A program made the translations under genes and the position numbers. This document shows, piece after piece, positions 9,572 to 17,673 of a DNA stretch of 64,000 bases (positions are counted from its first letter, which is position 1; every line of letters starts with the position of its first letter). The stretch is from Paracoccus sp. IB05 (GTDB taxonomy: Bacteria > Pseudomonadota > Alphaproteobacteria > Rhodobacterales > Rhodobacteraceae). A model generated the notes under the pieces. That model worked only from the letters and a program-made list of their open reading frames with translations. It was not told the DNA's origin and ran no database searches. The stretch spans positions 62,001 through 126,000 of the forward strand of contig NZ_JAEFCF010000004.1 of the NCBI RefSeq assembly GCF_016405985.1, read 5' to 3'.

Positions 9572-9669
9572 CCGGAGCCCCCTGTTCAGCCAATTACGGT
9601 TTCTAAAGGAATCACCCTTAAACCTTGGTGAAGCAGATGAGGGAAACCGCATCCGAAGGGAGAACCCCG
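9572..9669. promoter_or_regulatory. Divergent promoter region, fliI / flgB
   Basis: Ninety-eight bases separate the chosen starts of fliI and flgB. The stretch is richer in A and T than its surroundings (around 9590-9625) and must hold promoters for both flagellar arms. A GAAGGGAGA ribosome site for flgB lies at its right end. No particular sigma-factor box could be assigned with confidence. Confidence 0.45.
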
Positions 9670-10050
9670 GTGTTCGCTAAACTTGAACTGACCAGAATGG
9701 CACAGGCCCTGGCATCGCATGCAGGATCGCGCATGGATGTCATTGCCCGCAACGTCGCCAATGCAGATACGCCCGGATACCGGGCGCATGACCTCCGGCC
9801 ATTTGCCGAAGTCTATAAAAGTGAACCCGACATGCGCGCGACGCGCCCCGGCCATTTCGCCAAAGGGGGCAATGCGGCGCGTGGCGAGATCATTGCCGGC
9901 AGCGGCAGCGAGGCGCCCAATGGCAATGATGTCTCAATCGAAATGGAAATGGTGAAATCGGCCAGCGCCCGTCAGGACCATGAAATGGCCCTGGCGATCT
10001 ATCGCGCAACCTCTGGCGTCATCCGCGCCTCACTCGGTCGCAATGGTTAG
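9670..10050 (+). CDS. flgB: Flagellar basal-body rod protein FlgB
   Basis: Proximal rod protein in the periplasm. The frame is open from an ATG at 9625, but the GTG at 9670 has an AAGGGAG ribosome site and yields a family-like N-terminus (FAKLELTRMAQALASHA), giving 126 residues, a normal FlgB length. The rod-protein motif ARNVANADTPGYRAHDL is present. It is the first gene of an eight- to nine-gene flagellar operon. Confidence 0.92.
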   Translation: MFAKLELTRMAQALASHAGSRMDVIARNVANADTPGYRAHDLRPFAEVYKSEPDMRATRPGHFAKGGNAARGEIIAGSGSEAPNGNDVSIEMEMVKSASARQDHEMALAIYRATSGVIRASLGRNG

Positions 10051-10061
10051 GGGCTCACAGG

Positions 10062-10442
10062 ATGAATGATCTGACCACGTCACTCGCCGCCTCCGCCTCG
10101 GGGATGGAGGCCCAGGCCAACCGTTTGCGCCATGTGTCCGAGAATATCGCGAATGCCGATACGCCTGGTTATCGCCGCAAGGTGATCAGCTTTGACCAGG
10201 TGGTCGAAAGCGGGACGGTTCGGGCCGGAAGGGTCCGCCTCGATCCGCGCGAATTGCCCGAGATTTACAGCCCCGGCCACCCGATGGCCAATGAGGCCGG
10301 ATATTACAGCGGGTCCAATGTGGATCTGATGATCGAGATCGCTGACGCCCGCGAGGCGCAGCGCAGTTACGACGCAAATGTCAGACTCTTCGATCAGGCA
10401 AGGCAGATGATGCAGAGCCTGTTTGAAGTTCTGCGCCGCTAG
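10062..10442 (+). CDS. flgC: Flagellar basal-body rod protein FlgC
   Basis: A 126-residue proximal rod protein. It has the rod/hook-family N-terminal motif SENIANADTPGYRRKV and the C-terminal helix EAQRSYDANVRLFDQA, which packs with the N-terminal helix in the rod. It lies 11 bases after flgB and 11 bases before fliE, so it is co-transcribed. Size and motifs are ordinary for the family. Confidence 0.93.
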   Translation: MNDLTTSLAASASGMEAQANRLRHVSENIANADTPGYRRKVISFDQVVESGTVRAGRVRLDPRELPEIYSPGHPMANEAGYYSGSNVDLMIEIADAREAQRSYDANVRLFDQARQMMQSLFEVLRR

Positions 10443-10453
10443 GAGACACCAGA

Positions 10454-10735
10454 ATGGATGTAAACACTTCTTTTGCCGCAGCACATTACGCGCAGGCCAG
10501 AACGGCCGCAGCGCCTGGCTCCGGCAGCGGTCTGAGTTTTGCCTCGGTTGCGGGCGAGTTTACCGATACGCTGATGCGTCATGAAATCACGGCGCGCGAC
10601 GCGATGGCCGGGAAGGCCAGCCCGCATGCGCTGGTCGAAGCTCTGTCCTCGTCGCAGCTCGCGGTCGAGACGGTGGCCACCGTGCGCGACAAGGTTGTCG
10701 AAGCCTATCAGGAAATTCTGAGGATGCCGGTATGA
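10454..10735 (+). CDS. fliE: Flagellar hook-basal body complex protein FliE
   Basis: A 93-residue protein that joins the MS ring to the rod. The central and C-terminal part (ALVEALSSSQLAVETVATVRDKVVEAYQEI split over residues 56-89) is the conserved FliE helix with the final EILRMPV. The stop overlaps the fliQ start by four bases, indicating coupled translation. Confidence 0.9.
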   Translation: MDVNTSFAAAHYAQARTAAAPGSGSGLSFASVAGEFTDTLMRHEITARDAMAGKASPHALVEALSSSQLAVETVATVRDKVVEAYQEILRMPV

Positions 10736-10998
10736 CCGAGGCCGCCTTTTTCGATGTGCTGCGCCAGGCGCTCTGGGTGGCGGTGAAGATATCCGCTCCG
10801 ATCCTTGTGGTGGCGCTGGTGACGGGGGTGGTGATCGGCCTCTTCCAGGCCCTGACCTCGGTGCAGGAGATGACGCTGACTTTTGTCCCGAAACTGGCGG
10901 CGATGCTGGCGGCGTTCTGGATCTCGATGGGCTTCATGACCAGTTCGATGACCGCGCTTTACGGTGACGTCATCATCCCGCTGATCGAAGGAGGCTGA
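10732..10998 (+). CDS. fliQ: Flagellar export apparatus membrane protein FliQ
   Basis: An 88-residue inner-membrane protein of the flagellar type III export gate. Two hydrophobic segments are visible (about residues 17-40 and 50-72) around the conserved VVIGLFQALTSVQEMTL loop. The start overlaps the end of fliE, and flgF begins two bases after its stop. FliP and FliR, its gate partners, are not in the window. Confidence 0.93.
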   Translation: MTEAAFFDVLRQALWVAVKISAPILVVALVTGVVIGLFQALTSVQEMTLTFVPKLAAMLAAFWISMGFMTSSMTALYGDVIIPLIEGG

Positions 10999-11000
10999 CC

Positions 11001-11708
11001 ATGGATTCCGCAGGTTACGTCGCGCTCAGCCGGCAATCCGGGCTGATGCGGGAAATGCAGATCGTGGCGAATAACGTTGCCAATATCTCGACAAACGGCT
11101 TCCGGCGCGAGGGTCTTGTCTTTGCCGAACATGTGGCGGGGCTTGACCGGGAACCTTCGCTCTCGCTCAGCCATGGCAATGCGCGGATCACCGATCTCAC
11201 CCAGGCGGGTGTGACGATGACCGGCGGTACGTTTGACCTCGCGATCCAGGGCGATGGCTTTTTCCTTGTCATGACGCCCGAAGGGGAACGCCTGACCCGC
11301 GCCGGCAGCTTTACGCCTTCGGTCGATGGCGAGCTGGTCACCCCCGAAGGCTATCAGCTGCTGGATGCCGGCGGCGCTCCGGTTTTCGTGCCGCCCGGTG
11401 CCGCGATCGCGGTGGGCGAAGACGGCACCATCTCCGCGAATGGCGAGGCGGTGGGGCAGATCGGGCTCTGGCAGCCCGGCGACCCGCTGGCGCTGCGCCA
11501 CCGCTCCGGCACGCTGTTTGACGGCGGCATGGTGGAGCCGGTCGATACCGGAAAAATCATGCAGGGCTTTCTCGAAGAGAGCAATGTGAACCCGGTCGCG
11601 GAAATCGCCCGCATGATCGAGGTGCAGCGGACCTACGAGATGGGCCAGAAATTCCTCGAAGCCGAGGACAGCCGCGCCCGCAACGTCATCCAGACCCTTG
11701 GTCAATAG
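11001..11708 (+). CDS. flgF: Flagellar basal-body rod protein FlgF
   Basis: A 235-residue proximal rod protein of the FlgE/F/G family. The N-terminus has VANNVANISTNGFRREGL, the middle has the DLAIQGDGFFLV motif, and the C-terminus ends with EIARMIEVQRTYEMGQKFL. An AAGGAGG precedes the ATG by a normal distance. It is shorter than FlgG next to it, as expected. Confidence 0.92.
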   Translation: MDSAGYVALSRQSGLMREMQIVANNVANISTNGFRREGLVFAEHVAGLDREPSLSLSHGNARITDLTQAGVTMTGGTFDLAIQGDGFFLVMTPEGERLTRAGSFTPSVDGELVTPEGYQLLDAGGAPVFVPPGAAIAVGEDGTISANGEAVGQIGLWQPGDPLALRHRSGTLFDGGMVEPVDTGKIMQGFLEESNVNPVAEIARMIEVQRTYEMGQKFLEAEDSRARNVIQTLGQ

Positions 11709-11716
11709 GTGAGACG

Positions 11717-12502
11717 ATGAAAGCACTCCATATCGCCGCGACCGGCATGTCGGCCCAGCAGATGAAGGTCGATGTCGTCTCGAACAATCTCGCGAATATG
11801 TCGACCACCGGCTACAATGCGCGGCGCGCCGATTTCGCGGATCTGCATTACCAGCAATATACCCGCCCCGGCACGGTCTCGGCCAGCGATGGCACCATGC
11901 TGCCGACCGGGGTTCAGATCGGCCTCGGCGTGCGGCCTTCCTCGGTTTCAGTCGTTTTGCAGCAAGGCTCGCTTTCGCAGACCAATGGCGACCTCGATGT
12001 TGCCATCGACGGCAATGGCTATCTCGAGGTCGAGCTGCCCTCGGGCGTCTCGGGCTATACCAGGGATGGCGCGCTGAAACGCTCGGCGGATGGGCTGATC
12101 GTGACCTCGGACGGCTATCCGGTGGTCCCGGGGATCACCATCCCGCCCGAAACGCGCTCGGTTGCGATCAATGCGGCCGGAGAGGTCTGGGCCTATTTCA
12201 GCGACCGTGTTCAACCCGAGCTTCTGGGCCAGTTCACGCTGACCGATTTCACCAATGAAAAAGGGCTGGAGGCCATCGGCTCGAACCTCTTTCTGGAAAC
12301 CGCCGCCTCCGGCCCGCCGATTGTGAACGAGCCCGGCACCGAAGGCCTCGGTACGCTGCGCCAGGGCTATCTCGAGGAAAGCTCGGTCGACGCGGTGCGC
12401 GAGATCACCGATCTGATCAAGGCGCAGCGCGGTTATGAGCTGAATGCGAAAGTCATCACCGCCGCCGACCAGATGCTCGGCGCAACGACACAGTTGCGCT
12501 GA
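11717..12502 (+). CDS. flgG: Flagellar distal rod protein FlgG
   Basis: A 261-residue distal rod protein, the usual length. It has VSNNLANMSTTGYNARRADF at the N-terminus, DLDVAIDGNGYLEVEL in the middle and the C-terminal QRGYELNAKVITAADQML. The stop codon shares a base with the flgA start. FlgG forms the rod through the P and L rings, consistent with flgA and flgH downstream. Confidence 0.95.
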   Translation: MKALHIAATGMSAQQMKVDVVSNNLANMSTTGYNARRADFADLHYQQYTRPGTVSASDGTMLPTGVQIGLGVRPSSVSVVLQQGSLSQTNGDLDVAIDGNGYLEVELPSGVSGYTRDGALKRSADGLIVTSDGYPVVPGITIPPETRSVAINAAGEVWAYFSDRVQPELLGQFTLTDFTNEKGLEAIGSNLFLETAASGPPIVNEPGTEGLGTLRQGYLEESSVDAVREITDLIKAQRGYELNAKVITAADQMLGATTQLR

Positions 12503-12936
12503 TGCGGCGGGGCCTTGCAATCCTTACCCTGCCCATCCTGATCCAGGCGGGTGCAGCCCGCGCCGAAAGCCTTGTCGCGGCCCGAAATCTTCCGGCGCAG
12601 ACCATCATCGCGCCAGGCGATCTGATGCAGGTTGTGACCAGTATCAGTGGCGCCCTCACACTGCCTGCCGAGGCCATCGGCCAGGAGACCCGCGTTGCCA
12701 TCTATGCCGGCAGACCTGTCAGGGCAGGCGATATCGGTCCTCCTGCCCTGATCGAGCGCAACTCAATCGTTGCGCTGGAATACCGGTCGGGCGGGCTTGT
12801 GATCCGTGCCGAAGGCCGCGCGCTTGCCCGGGGTGGGGCGGGCGAGACGATCCGCGTCATGAATCTTGCATCAAAAACCACCGTTTCGGGCCGCATCGGT
12901 GCCGATGGTCTGATCCTGGTCGGAGGATTGCCGTGA
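12502..12936 (+). CDS. flgA: Flagellar P-ring assembly chaperone FlgA
   Basis: A 144-residue periplasmic protein that helps FlgI assemble into the P ring. A short signal peptide (residues 1-21, ending ARA) is followed by the SAF-type domain: AARNLPAQTIIAPGDL and the conserved GETIRVMNLASKTTVSGRI near the end. It overlaps flgG by one base and flgH by four. flgI itself is not in the window. Confidence 0.9.
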   Translation: MRRGLAILTLPILIQAGAARAESLVAARNLPAQTIIAPGDLMQVVTSISGALTLPAEAIGQETRVAIYAGRPVRAGDIGPPALIERNSIVALEYRSGGLVIRAEGRALARGGAGETIRVMNLASKTTVSGRIGADGLILVGGLP

Positions 12937-13658
12937 AATACCCGCTCCTTCTTTTGTCTCCCCTCGCTCTCCTGGGATGCGGCGATCTTTCTCAGGTCGG
13001 CAAAGCCCCTGAATTCAGTCCGCTGGAGGGCAGCTACCAGCATCATGCGATCTATTCGACGCCAATGCCCCGGACGACCACCCCTTCCGGAGTGGCCTAT
13101 GATTCCTCTCTCTGGAACGCCAGTTCGGAATCCCTCCTGGGCGACAGGCGTGCGGCAACGCGGGGTGATATCCTGACGGTCGTGATCGAAATCGACGACA
13201 GCGCCGAGATCTCGAATTCGACCGGCCGGTCGCGCACCGGCGCGCAAAAAATGGGGATGCCGCAGCTTTTCGGAATCCCGCAGCGGATCAACGAAAAACT
13301 TCCCGCCGGCGCGACGATGGGGAACGCGGTCGATACCAGCTCTTCATCGACATTTTCCGGCAGTGGTGATGTGTCGAGATCGGAGCAGCTGACCCTCCGC
13401 ATCGCGGCCACGGTGGTCGAACAACTGGCAAATGGTGTTCTGCGTATCGAGGGTCAACAGGAGGTAAGGGTGAACAACGAACTTCGCGAACTTGTCGTCA
13501 CCGGCTATGTGCGCCCGACCGATATCTCGCGCCAGAACGAAATCACTTATGACAAGATCGCGGGAGCGCGGATCTCTTATGGTGGCAGAGGTCAGATCAC
13601 GGATGTGCAGCAGCCCCGCTACGGGCAGCAGATCACCGATATTCTGCTGCCGTTCTGA
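12933..13658 (+). CDS. flgH: Flagellar L-ring lipoprotein FlgH
   Basis: A 241-residue outer-membrane lipoprotein forming the L ring. The frame is open much further upstream, but the GTG at 12933 has a CGGAGG ribosome site, overlaps the flgA stop, and gives a lipoprotein signal whose lipobox ends LLGC. Typical parts are RAATRGDILTVVIEI, the serine-rich stretch near SSSSTFSGSG and the C-terminal GYVRPTDISRQNEI. The size and motif order are standard. Confidence 0.94.
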   Translation: MKYPLLLLSPLALLGCGDLSQVGKAPEFSPLEGSYQHHAIYSTPMPRTTTPSGVAYDSSLWNASSESLLGDRRAATRGDILTVVIEIDDSAEISNSTGRSRTGAQKMGMPQLFGIPQRINEKLPAGATMGNAVDTSSSSTFSGSGDVSRSEQLTLRIAATVVEQLANGVLRIEGQQEVRVNNELRELVVTGYVRPTDISRQNEITYDKIAGARISYGGRGQITDVQQPRYGQQITDILLPF

Positions 13659-13660
13659 CC

Positions 13661-14131
13661 ATGAAAAAGCTGCTTATCCCGTTGTTTCTTGCCCTGGTCG
13701 GGCTCGCGCTCGGCGGTGGTGCCGGATATTTCCTGCGCGTGGCACCGGCGGGCGACCTCGCGCAGGAAGGTTCTGATCGCAAGGCGAGCGAAACTCCTGA
13801 TCCTGCGAAAGTGGAGTTTGTGCGGCTCAACAATCAGTTCATCGTGCCGGTGATGGAGGGCGGGCGGATCGTGTCTCTGATCGCGGCCTCACTGAGCCTG
13901 GAGATTGCCGCAGGGCAGTCTGACATGGTCTTTGCCCGCGAGCCAAAACTGCAGGACGCCTTTCTCCAGGTCATGTTCGATCACGCGAATTCCGGAGGTT
14001 TCAGGGGGTCTTTCACGGAGTCCTCAAATCTTATCGTCCTCCGCAAAGCACTGCTGGAACAAGCGAGAAAGGTCCTTGGCGAGATGGTCAATGATGTGCT
14101 GATCACCGAAATCGCGAGACAGGACAGCTAG
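13661..14131 (+). CDS. fliL: Flagellar basal-body-associated protein FliL
   Basis: A 156-residue inner-membrane protein that sits around the stator. It has one N-terminal membrane segment (about residues 3-25), a short charged linker and the conserved periplasmic domain beginning VRLNNQFIVPV, ending VNDVLITEI. It begins two bases after flgH. It is the last intact flagellar gene; directly after its stop the sequence turns into non-coding and decayed mobile DNA, so the operon appears truncated here. Confidence 0.85.
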   Translation: MKKLLIPLFLALVGLALGGGAGYFLRVAPAGDLAQEGSDRKASETPDPAKVEFVRLNNQFIVPVMEGGRIVSLIAASLSLEIAAGQSDMVFAREPKLQDAFLQVMFDHANSGGFRGSFTESSNLIVLRKALLEQARKVLGEMVNDVLITEIARQDS

Positions 14132-14687
14132 GGCCTGGCGGCCTGCGTGACCAAACTCTGCCAGGGTGACAGAAAGGTGCAAAATGCCCGGGGCGCGTCT
14201 TGCCCGTTGGCGCTACAGGGCCATCGTCGCTGGAACATCTGCCCCAATCCTGCGGCCTTTTGGCAGCATCTGGCCTGTCGCCGGTTTCGTGGAGGTGAAG
14301 ATAAGATCCTGGCCATTGAACTGGCGATCGCAGATGATGAGACGGACGTAAAAAGCCGGGACAGTCAGGCTTGCGACCGGGCGGAGCGCCGCAGTGGCGC
14401 GTTGGAGTTCAAAACCGCGCTGTCTGAGCCCTGCGGAAGTTGAGGACCGCGCTATGGCAGCTTGGCCTGCTGTTCGCGGAACAGGCAGCAGGTCGGAGAG
14501 ATGAGGGCGCGGCCGCAGCATTTTGGGAATGACGTGTGGCTGAAGGATATCGCCGCCTGCACCGCCTCTCAAATTGCGCGAGCCGGGCGACCGTAACCGG
14601 GTCTCAGGTCTCTCCGGAGGTTTTGTGACCCCCGCCACAGAGGGGCCTTGCCCTGGCCAGGGCTGAGCATAATTCGGGTTCCCTTTT
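14132..14687. other. Unassigned non-coding stretch after fliL
   Basis: About 550 bases without a supported gene. Several short open frames exist on both strands, but none resembles a known family, and none has both a ribosome site and consistent codon use. It sits between the end of the flagellar operon and an IS110 remnant. It may include the lost non-coding left end of that element or a decayed flagellar gene; neither could be shown. Confidence 0.4.
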
Positions 14688-15062
14688 TTGGCAGGCGTCG
14701 ACATTACCAAACACCGGCACGAGGTGATGATTGCTGCCCCGGGCAAGACAGGCCGGCGGCGGCTCTCTGTCACCAACAGCGCCGGTGACCTGATGCGGCT
14801 GACCGCGATCCGGCGGGAATATGACCTACCCGTCCGGAGCGACTTCGAAGCCACCGGCACCGGTCATCGCGCGCTGATCTATCATCCTGGCGTCGCCGTG
14901 TTCGATCCGAAACGGAAGTCTTCGGTCTCCCTCGCCGGCATATGCGAGGCGCTGCACGACAGCTGAGACAAGAACGATCCCAGGGAGGCTCAGGTCATCT
15001 TGCACATACTGCCGATTGGAGCCGTGCTGATCTTCCAGGACCCCATGGTGGCCGGAGCGCCC
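14688..15062 (+). pseudogene. IS110-family transposase remnant with in-frame stop
   Basis: The frame shows the N-terminal DEDD region of IS110-type transposases: GVDITKHRHEVMI, then RRLSVTNSAGDL and RSDFEATGTGHRAL. It reads on to CEALHDS, a TGA at 14964-14966, and then DKNDPREAQVILHIL and FQDPMVAG. In related proteins this run is usually ALHDSWDKNDPKDAQ, so the stop replaces a conserved Trp codon (TGG to TGA). Similarity fades after about 15062 and the C-terminal half is absent, so the element is dead. Confidence 0.72.
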
Positions 15063-15333
15063 CATTCGCGACGTGATCAAATCCGGCGAATCCTGTCGTC
15101 TCTTCTTTGACGGGCTGTGCCCAGGCAGAAGGTCCCGGCTCGGCAGAGCCGTGGCGGCAGTTTCCTGATCCTCCTCTGGCCGCCCGGGATTATGGATCTC
15201 GCCTTCAGGACGGCGAGGGCGGCAATCAGACCGGCCCTGCATTTGCTCTGGCAGAGATCCATTCCTGACGACGAAACCCGCCCACGCAACCATCCTCAGG
15301 GCCTCCGTTCGCCCGGATGCCCCGAGAGCTGCC

Positions 15334-15573
15334 GGCCAAAGGCGTATGTCCGTCCCGAGCCAGAAAGCTCTGTGCCAGGACCCTCTTCGCTGAGCCGACC
15401 TTGCGACAGATCCGTTCCGGTATCCGGGTCACGTCTTCGCCGCGATGGTGGAGCGCCAGGTCGGTGGCAGAGAAACAGCGAGCATGGAGGGCGACGACGG
15501 TCGCGATCCGCAGCTTTTGCCCAAGGGTCGGCCGGTCACGGCCGAAACCCGTTGCCCAGACGGCATTCGGCCC
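15334..15573 (-). pseudogene. IS3-family transposase OrfB remnant
   Basis: On the minus strand one frame reads PNAVWATGFGRDRPTLGQ, then KLRIATVVALHARCF, then HHRGEDVTRIPERICRKVG. This parallels the integrase core of IS3-type OrfB proteins (PNxVWxxDFxxDxLxxGxxxRxLTVVDxxTR, then YRGEDVVxTLERVCxxVG). The first catalytic Asp position reads Gly, the later Asp of the VVD motif reads Ala, and the DQGSEF motif is not kept. No intact left or right half can be found. It lies antiparallel between two other mobile-element fragments. Confidence 0.55.
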
Positions 15574-15667
15574 GGCGGCTCCGGCACAACTATCGCCTAA
15601 CCCGGCCTTCACCCGGCGCCTGGCGGGATCACAGCTGCAGGACTGACGATCCGTAAACCATTGCTGA

Positions 15668-16152
15668 CCCTCCGGCTTTCCTGGCGCAGGGGGGATCCGC
15701 ACCAGCTTCATGGCCGGCCGCCTGAAGCAGAAGCGCGACCCGGATGTGGTGAAGCTCCGGCCATACTGGCAGTATTTGCACGGTGACAGCCGAACCTCCA
15801 AAGTTCCCCGCAAGCAGCACCTCGGCTGGCATGGCCTCGTTCTGATGTGGAACGACCCGTGGTGGGATACGCATTTCCCACTGAATGACTGGCTTTGCAG
15901 CTGCGGCGTCCGGATGCTGTGCCGACCGGAGATCCGCGCGGCCGGCATGTTGTCAGCATCGATCAGCCAGAGCCGATTGCGGATCTGCTGGCCAAGGCAA
16001 GGCCGTTTCAGGCGTCGGTCATGCCAGAGGGGCTGGCGCCCGAAGATTACATCAGGGCTTTGCTGCAGCCGCTCGGTGGCGATGTCGGTCGGGCCGCGCT
16101 CTTCGAGGATAAGGCAGGGTATCCGCATCTGACAGGGTGGGGGAATAGATGA
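15668..16152 (+). pseudogene. Mu-like prophage head morphogenesis protein (gpF) remnant, frameshifted
   Basis: One frame from 15668 reads KQKRDPDVVKLRPYWQYLHG, then HLGWHGLVLMWNDPWWDTHF and CSCGVRMLCR. This is the hallmark C-terminal block of Mu gpF-type minor head proteins (RPYWxYxHGD, HxAWxGLVLxxDDPWWxTHxPPNGWxCxCxV). Near 15940 the similarity passes to another frame, which continues as DLLAKARPFQASVMPEGLAP and ALFEDKAGYPH to a stop at 16150-16152. The N-terminal half is missing and no other phage gene is nearby. This is a fragment, not a prophage. Confidence 0.72.
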
Positions 16153-16191
16153 CACCAGAGGCCGGGCCGGCAGTCCTTGCCGGCTGCGCCC

Positions 16192-17673
16192 TCATTTGCT
16201 GCGGCCCTGGACGATGCGGTCGATCACCATGGCACAGGCCAGAATCGCGAGGCCGGCGAGGACGCCTTTTCCGACCGCCGCATATTGCAATGCGGAAAGG
16301 ACATCTTCTCCAAGGCCCCGCGCGCCGATCAGCGAGGCGATCACCACCATCGAGAGGCACATCAGCAGCGTCTGGTTCACGCCGGCCATGATCGAGGGGC
16401 GCGCGATGGGCAGGTCGACCTGAAAAAGCATGAACCGGCGGGAGGCGCCAAAGGCCTGGGCGGCCTCGCGGGTGCTTTCGGGCACCGATGCGATCCCCAA
16501 TGCCGTCAGGCGGATCACCGGTGGCATCCCGAAAATCAGCGTGGCGATAATGCCGGGGGGCTTTCCGATCCCAAAAAATGCAATGACCGGAATAAGATAG
16601 ACGAAAGCTGGCATGGTTTGCATCAGATCGAGCACCGGTCGCATCAGGGTCAGGACACGGCGATCCCGCCCCGCCCAGATGCCCAAAGGCAGGCCAAAGA
16701 AGACGCAGAGAAACGCGGCGGTTCCCAAAAGGGCGACCGTTGCCATGCTCTTTTCCCAAAAGCCGAACAGCGCGAGATAGGCCAGGGCCGCGGCGGAAAA
16801 GATCGCGACGCGGCGGCCGGACACCTGCCAGGCGATCAGGATCACGCCGGCCATGACAACGGGCCAGGGCGTGGCCACGAGCGCCAGTTCCAGCAGGGCG
16901 AGGATGGCGTTGATACCCGATGCGATGGCGCGAAACAGGCCGCCCAGGCCTTCGGCGGCAGATCTGAACCCGCGGTCCAGCCAGCGCGCGCAGGCGTTGT
17001 AGATCTCGGGGGAGGAAGGGAAACCGGTCAGCCAGGCGGGAGGGTCGGTAAAGGCGAACCGCCAGGCTGAGAGCGCTGCGCTGGCAAGGGTCAGGCCGGC
17101 CGCGAAAACGGCGCGTTGTGGTGGCAGCCCATGCCCGAGCCGGCGGTCGGCCCGCCAGCGCCGGAAGCGCCGGTTCAGCAGCATGGTTCCCAGAAATCCG
17201 GTCGCCAGATGTACGGTGATCAGACCGAGCCCGCCCGCGAGGCCGTAGCCAAAGGATTGCGATTGCGCCGTTTCGGCCTCGGCCCGGGCATTTGTGGCGG
17301 CCTTCGCGATACCTTCAGCCGAACGTTTCATGCCCTCACCCAGAGGGTCACCATTGGCGATGGCGGTTTCGGCAGCGGCAAGGCGGCTCGCCGATTGTGC
17401 CTCGAGTCGGTCGGCCCTGGCGCGGGCATCAGCGCCAGGGTCCCCGAGAACCGCAATGGCCAGCAGGACCACGCTGGCGACAGTGGCAAAAAACGCCGGC
17501 CAGAAGGCGGCCCAGAGCGACCTCGCCCCAAGCCATGACGCGCCGAACAGGGCCGCCATCGGGTTGAAACGCGGGCGCGGCCGGGCCTCTTCATCCAGCA
17601 GCGCGAAGGCGCGGCTGTAAAACGCGGCACCACGCTGCACGAATTCGGCGACAAGCGGGTCCGGTCGGGTCAT
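16192..17673 (-). CDS. Glycine betaine/proline-type ABC transporter permease
   Basis: A 493-residue inner-membrane permease of the ProW/OpuAB type. The C-terminal half holds the transport domain with its EAA loop (AQAFGASRRFMLFQVDLPIA) and GVNQTLLMCLSMVVIASLIG, conserved in betaine permeases. The N-terminal half is long: a hydrophobic segment near residue 60 is followed by an Ala/Glu-rich, probably helical, hydrophilic stretch (about residues 80-135) and further membrane segments. The start overlaps the end of the ATPase gene by four bases. It forms an importer with the ATPase at 17670 and the binding protein at 18812. Likely cargo is a quaternary amine, judged by family and by the demethylation genes nearby. 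Confidence 0.87.
   Translation of the reverse strand: MTRPDPLVAEFVQRGAAFYSRAFALLDEEARPRPRFNPMAALFGASWLGARSLWAAFWPAFFATVASVVLLAIAVLGDPGADARARADRLEAQSASRLAAAETAIANGDPLGEGMKRSAEGIAKAATNARAEAETAQSQSFGYGLAGGLGLITVHLATGFLGTMLLNRRFRRWRADRRLGHGLPPQRAVFAAGLTLASAALSAWRFAFTDPPAWLTGFPSSPEIYNACARWLDRGFRSAAEGLGGLFRAIASGINAILALLELALVATPWPVVMAGVILIAWQVSGRRVAIFSAAALAYLALFGFWEKSMATVALLGTAAFLCVFFGLPLGIWAGRDRRVLTLMRPVLDLMQTMPAFVYLIPVIAFFGIGKPPGIIATLIFGMPPVIRLTALGIASVPESTREAAQAFGASRRFMLFQVDLPIARPSIMAGVNQTLLMCLSMVVIASLIGARGLGEDVLSALQYAAVGKGVLAGLAILACAMVIDRIVQGRSK

Noticed and set aside
12444-12932. Upstream extension of the flgH frame
   Set aside because: It would run through flgG and flgA; the GTG at 12933 gives a proper lipoprotein signal and ribosome site.
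14132-16191. Active prophage or transposon
   Set aside because: Only broken fragments on both strands are present, with stop codons, a frameshift and lost catalytic residues; no terminal repeats could be found.
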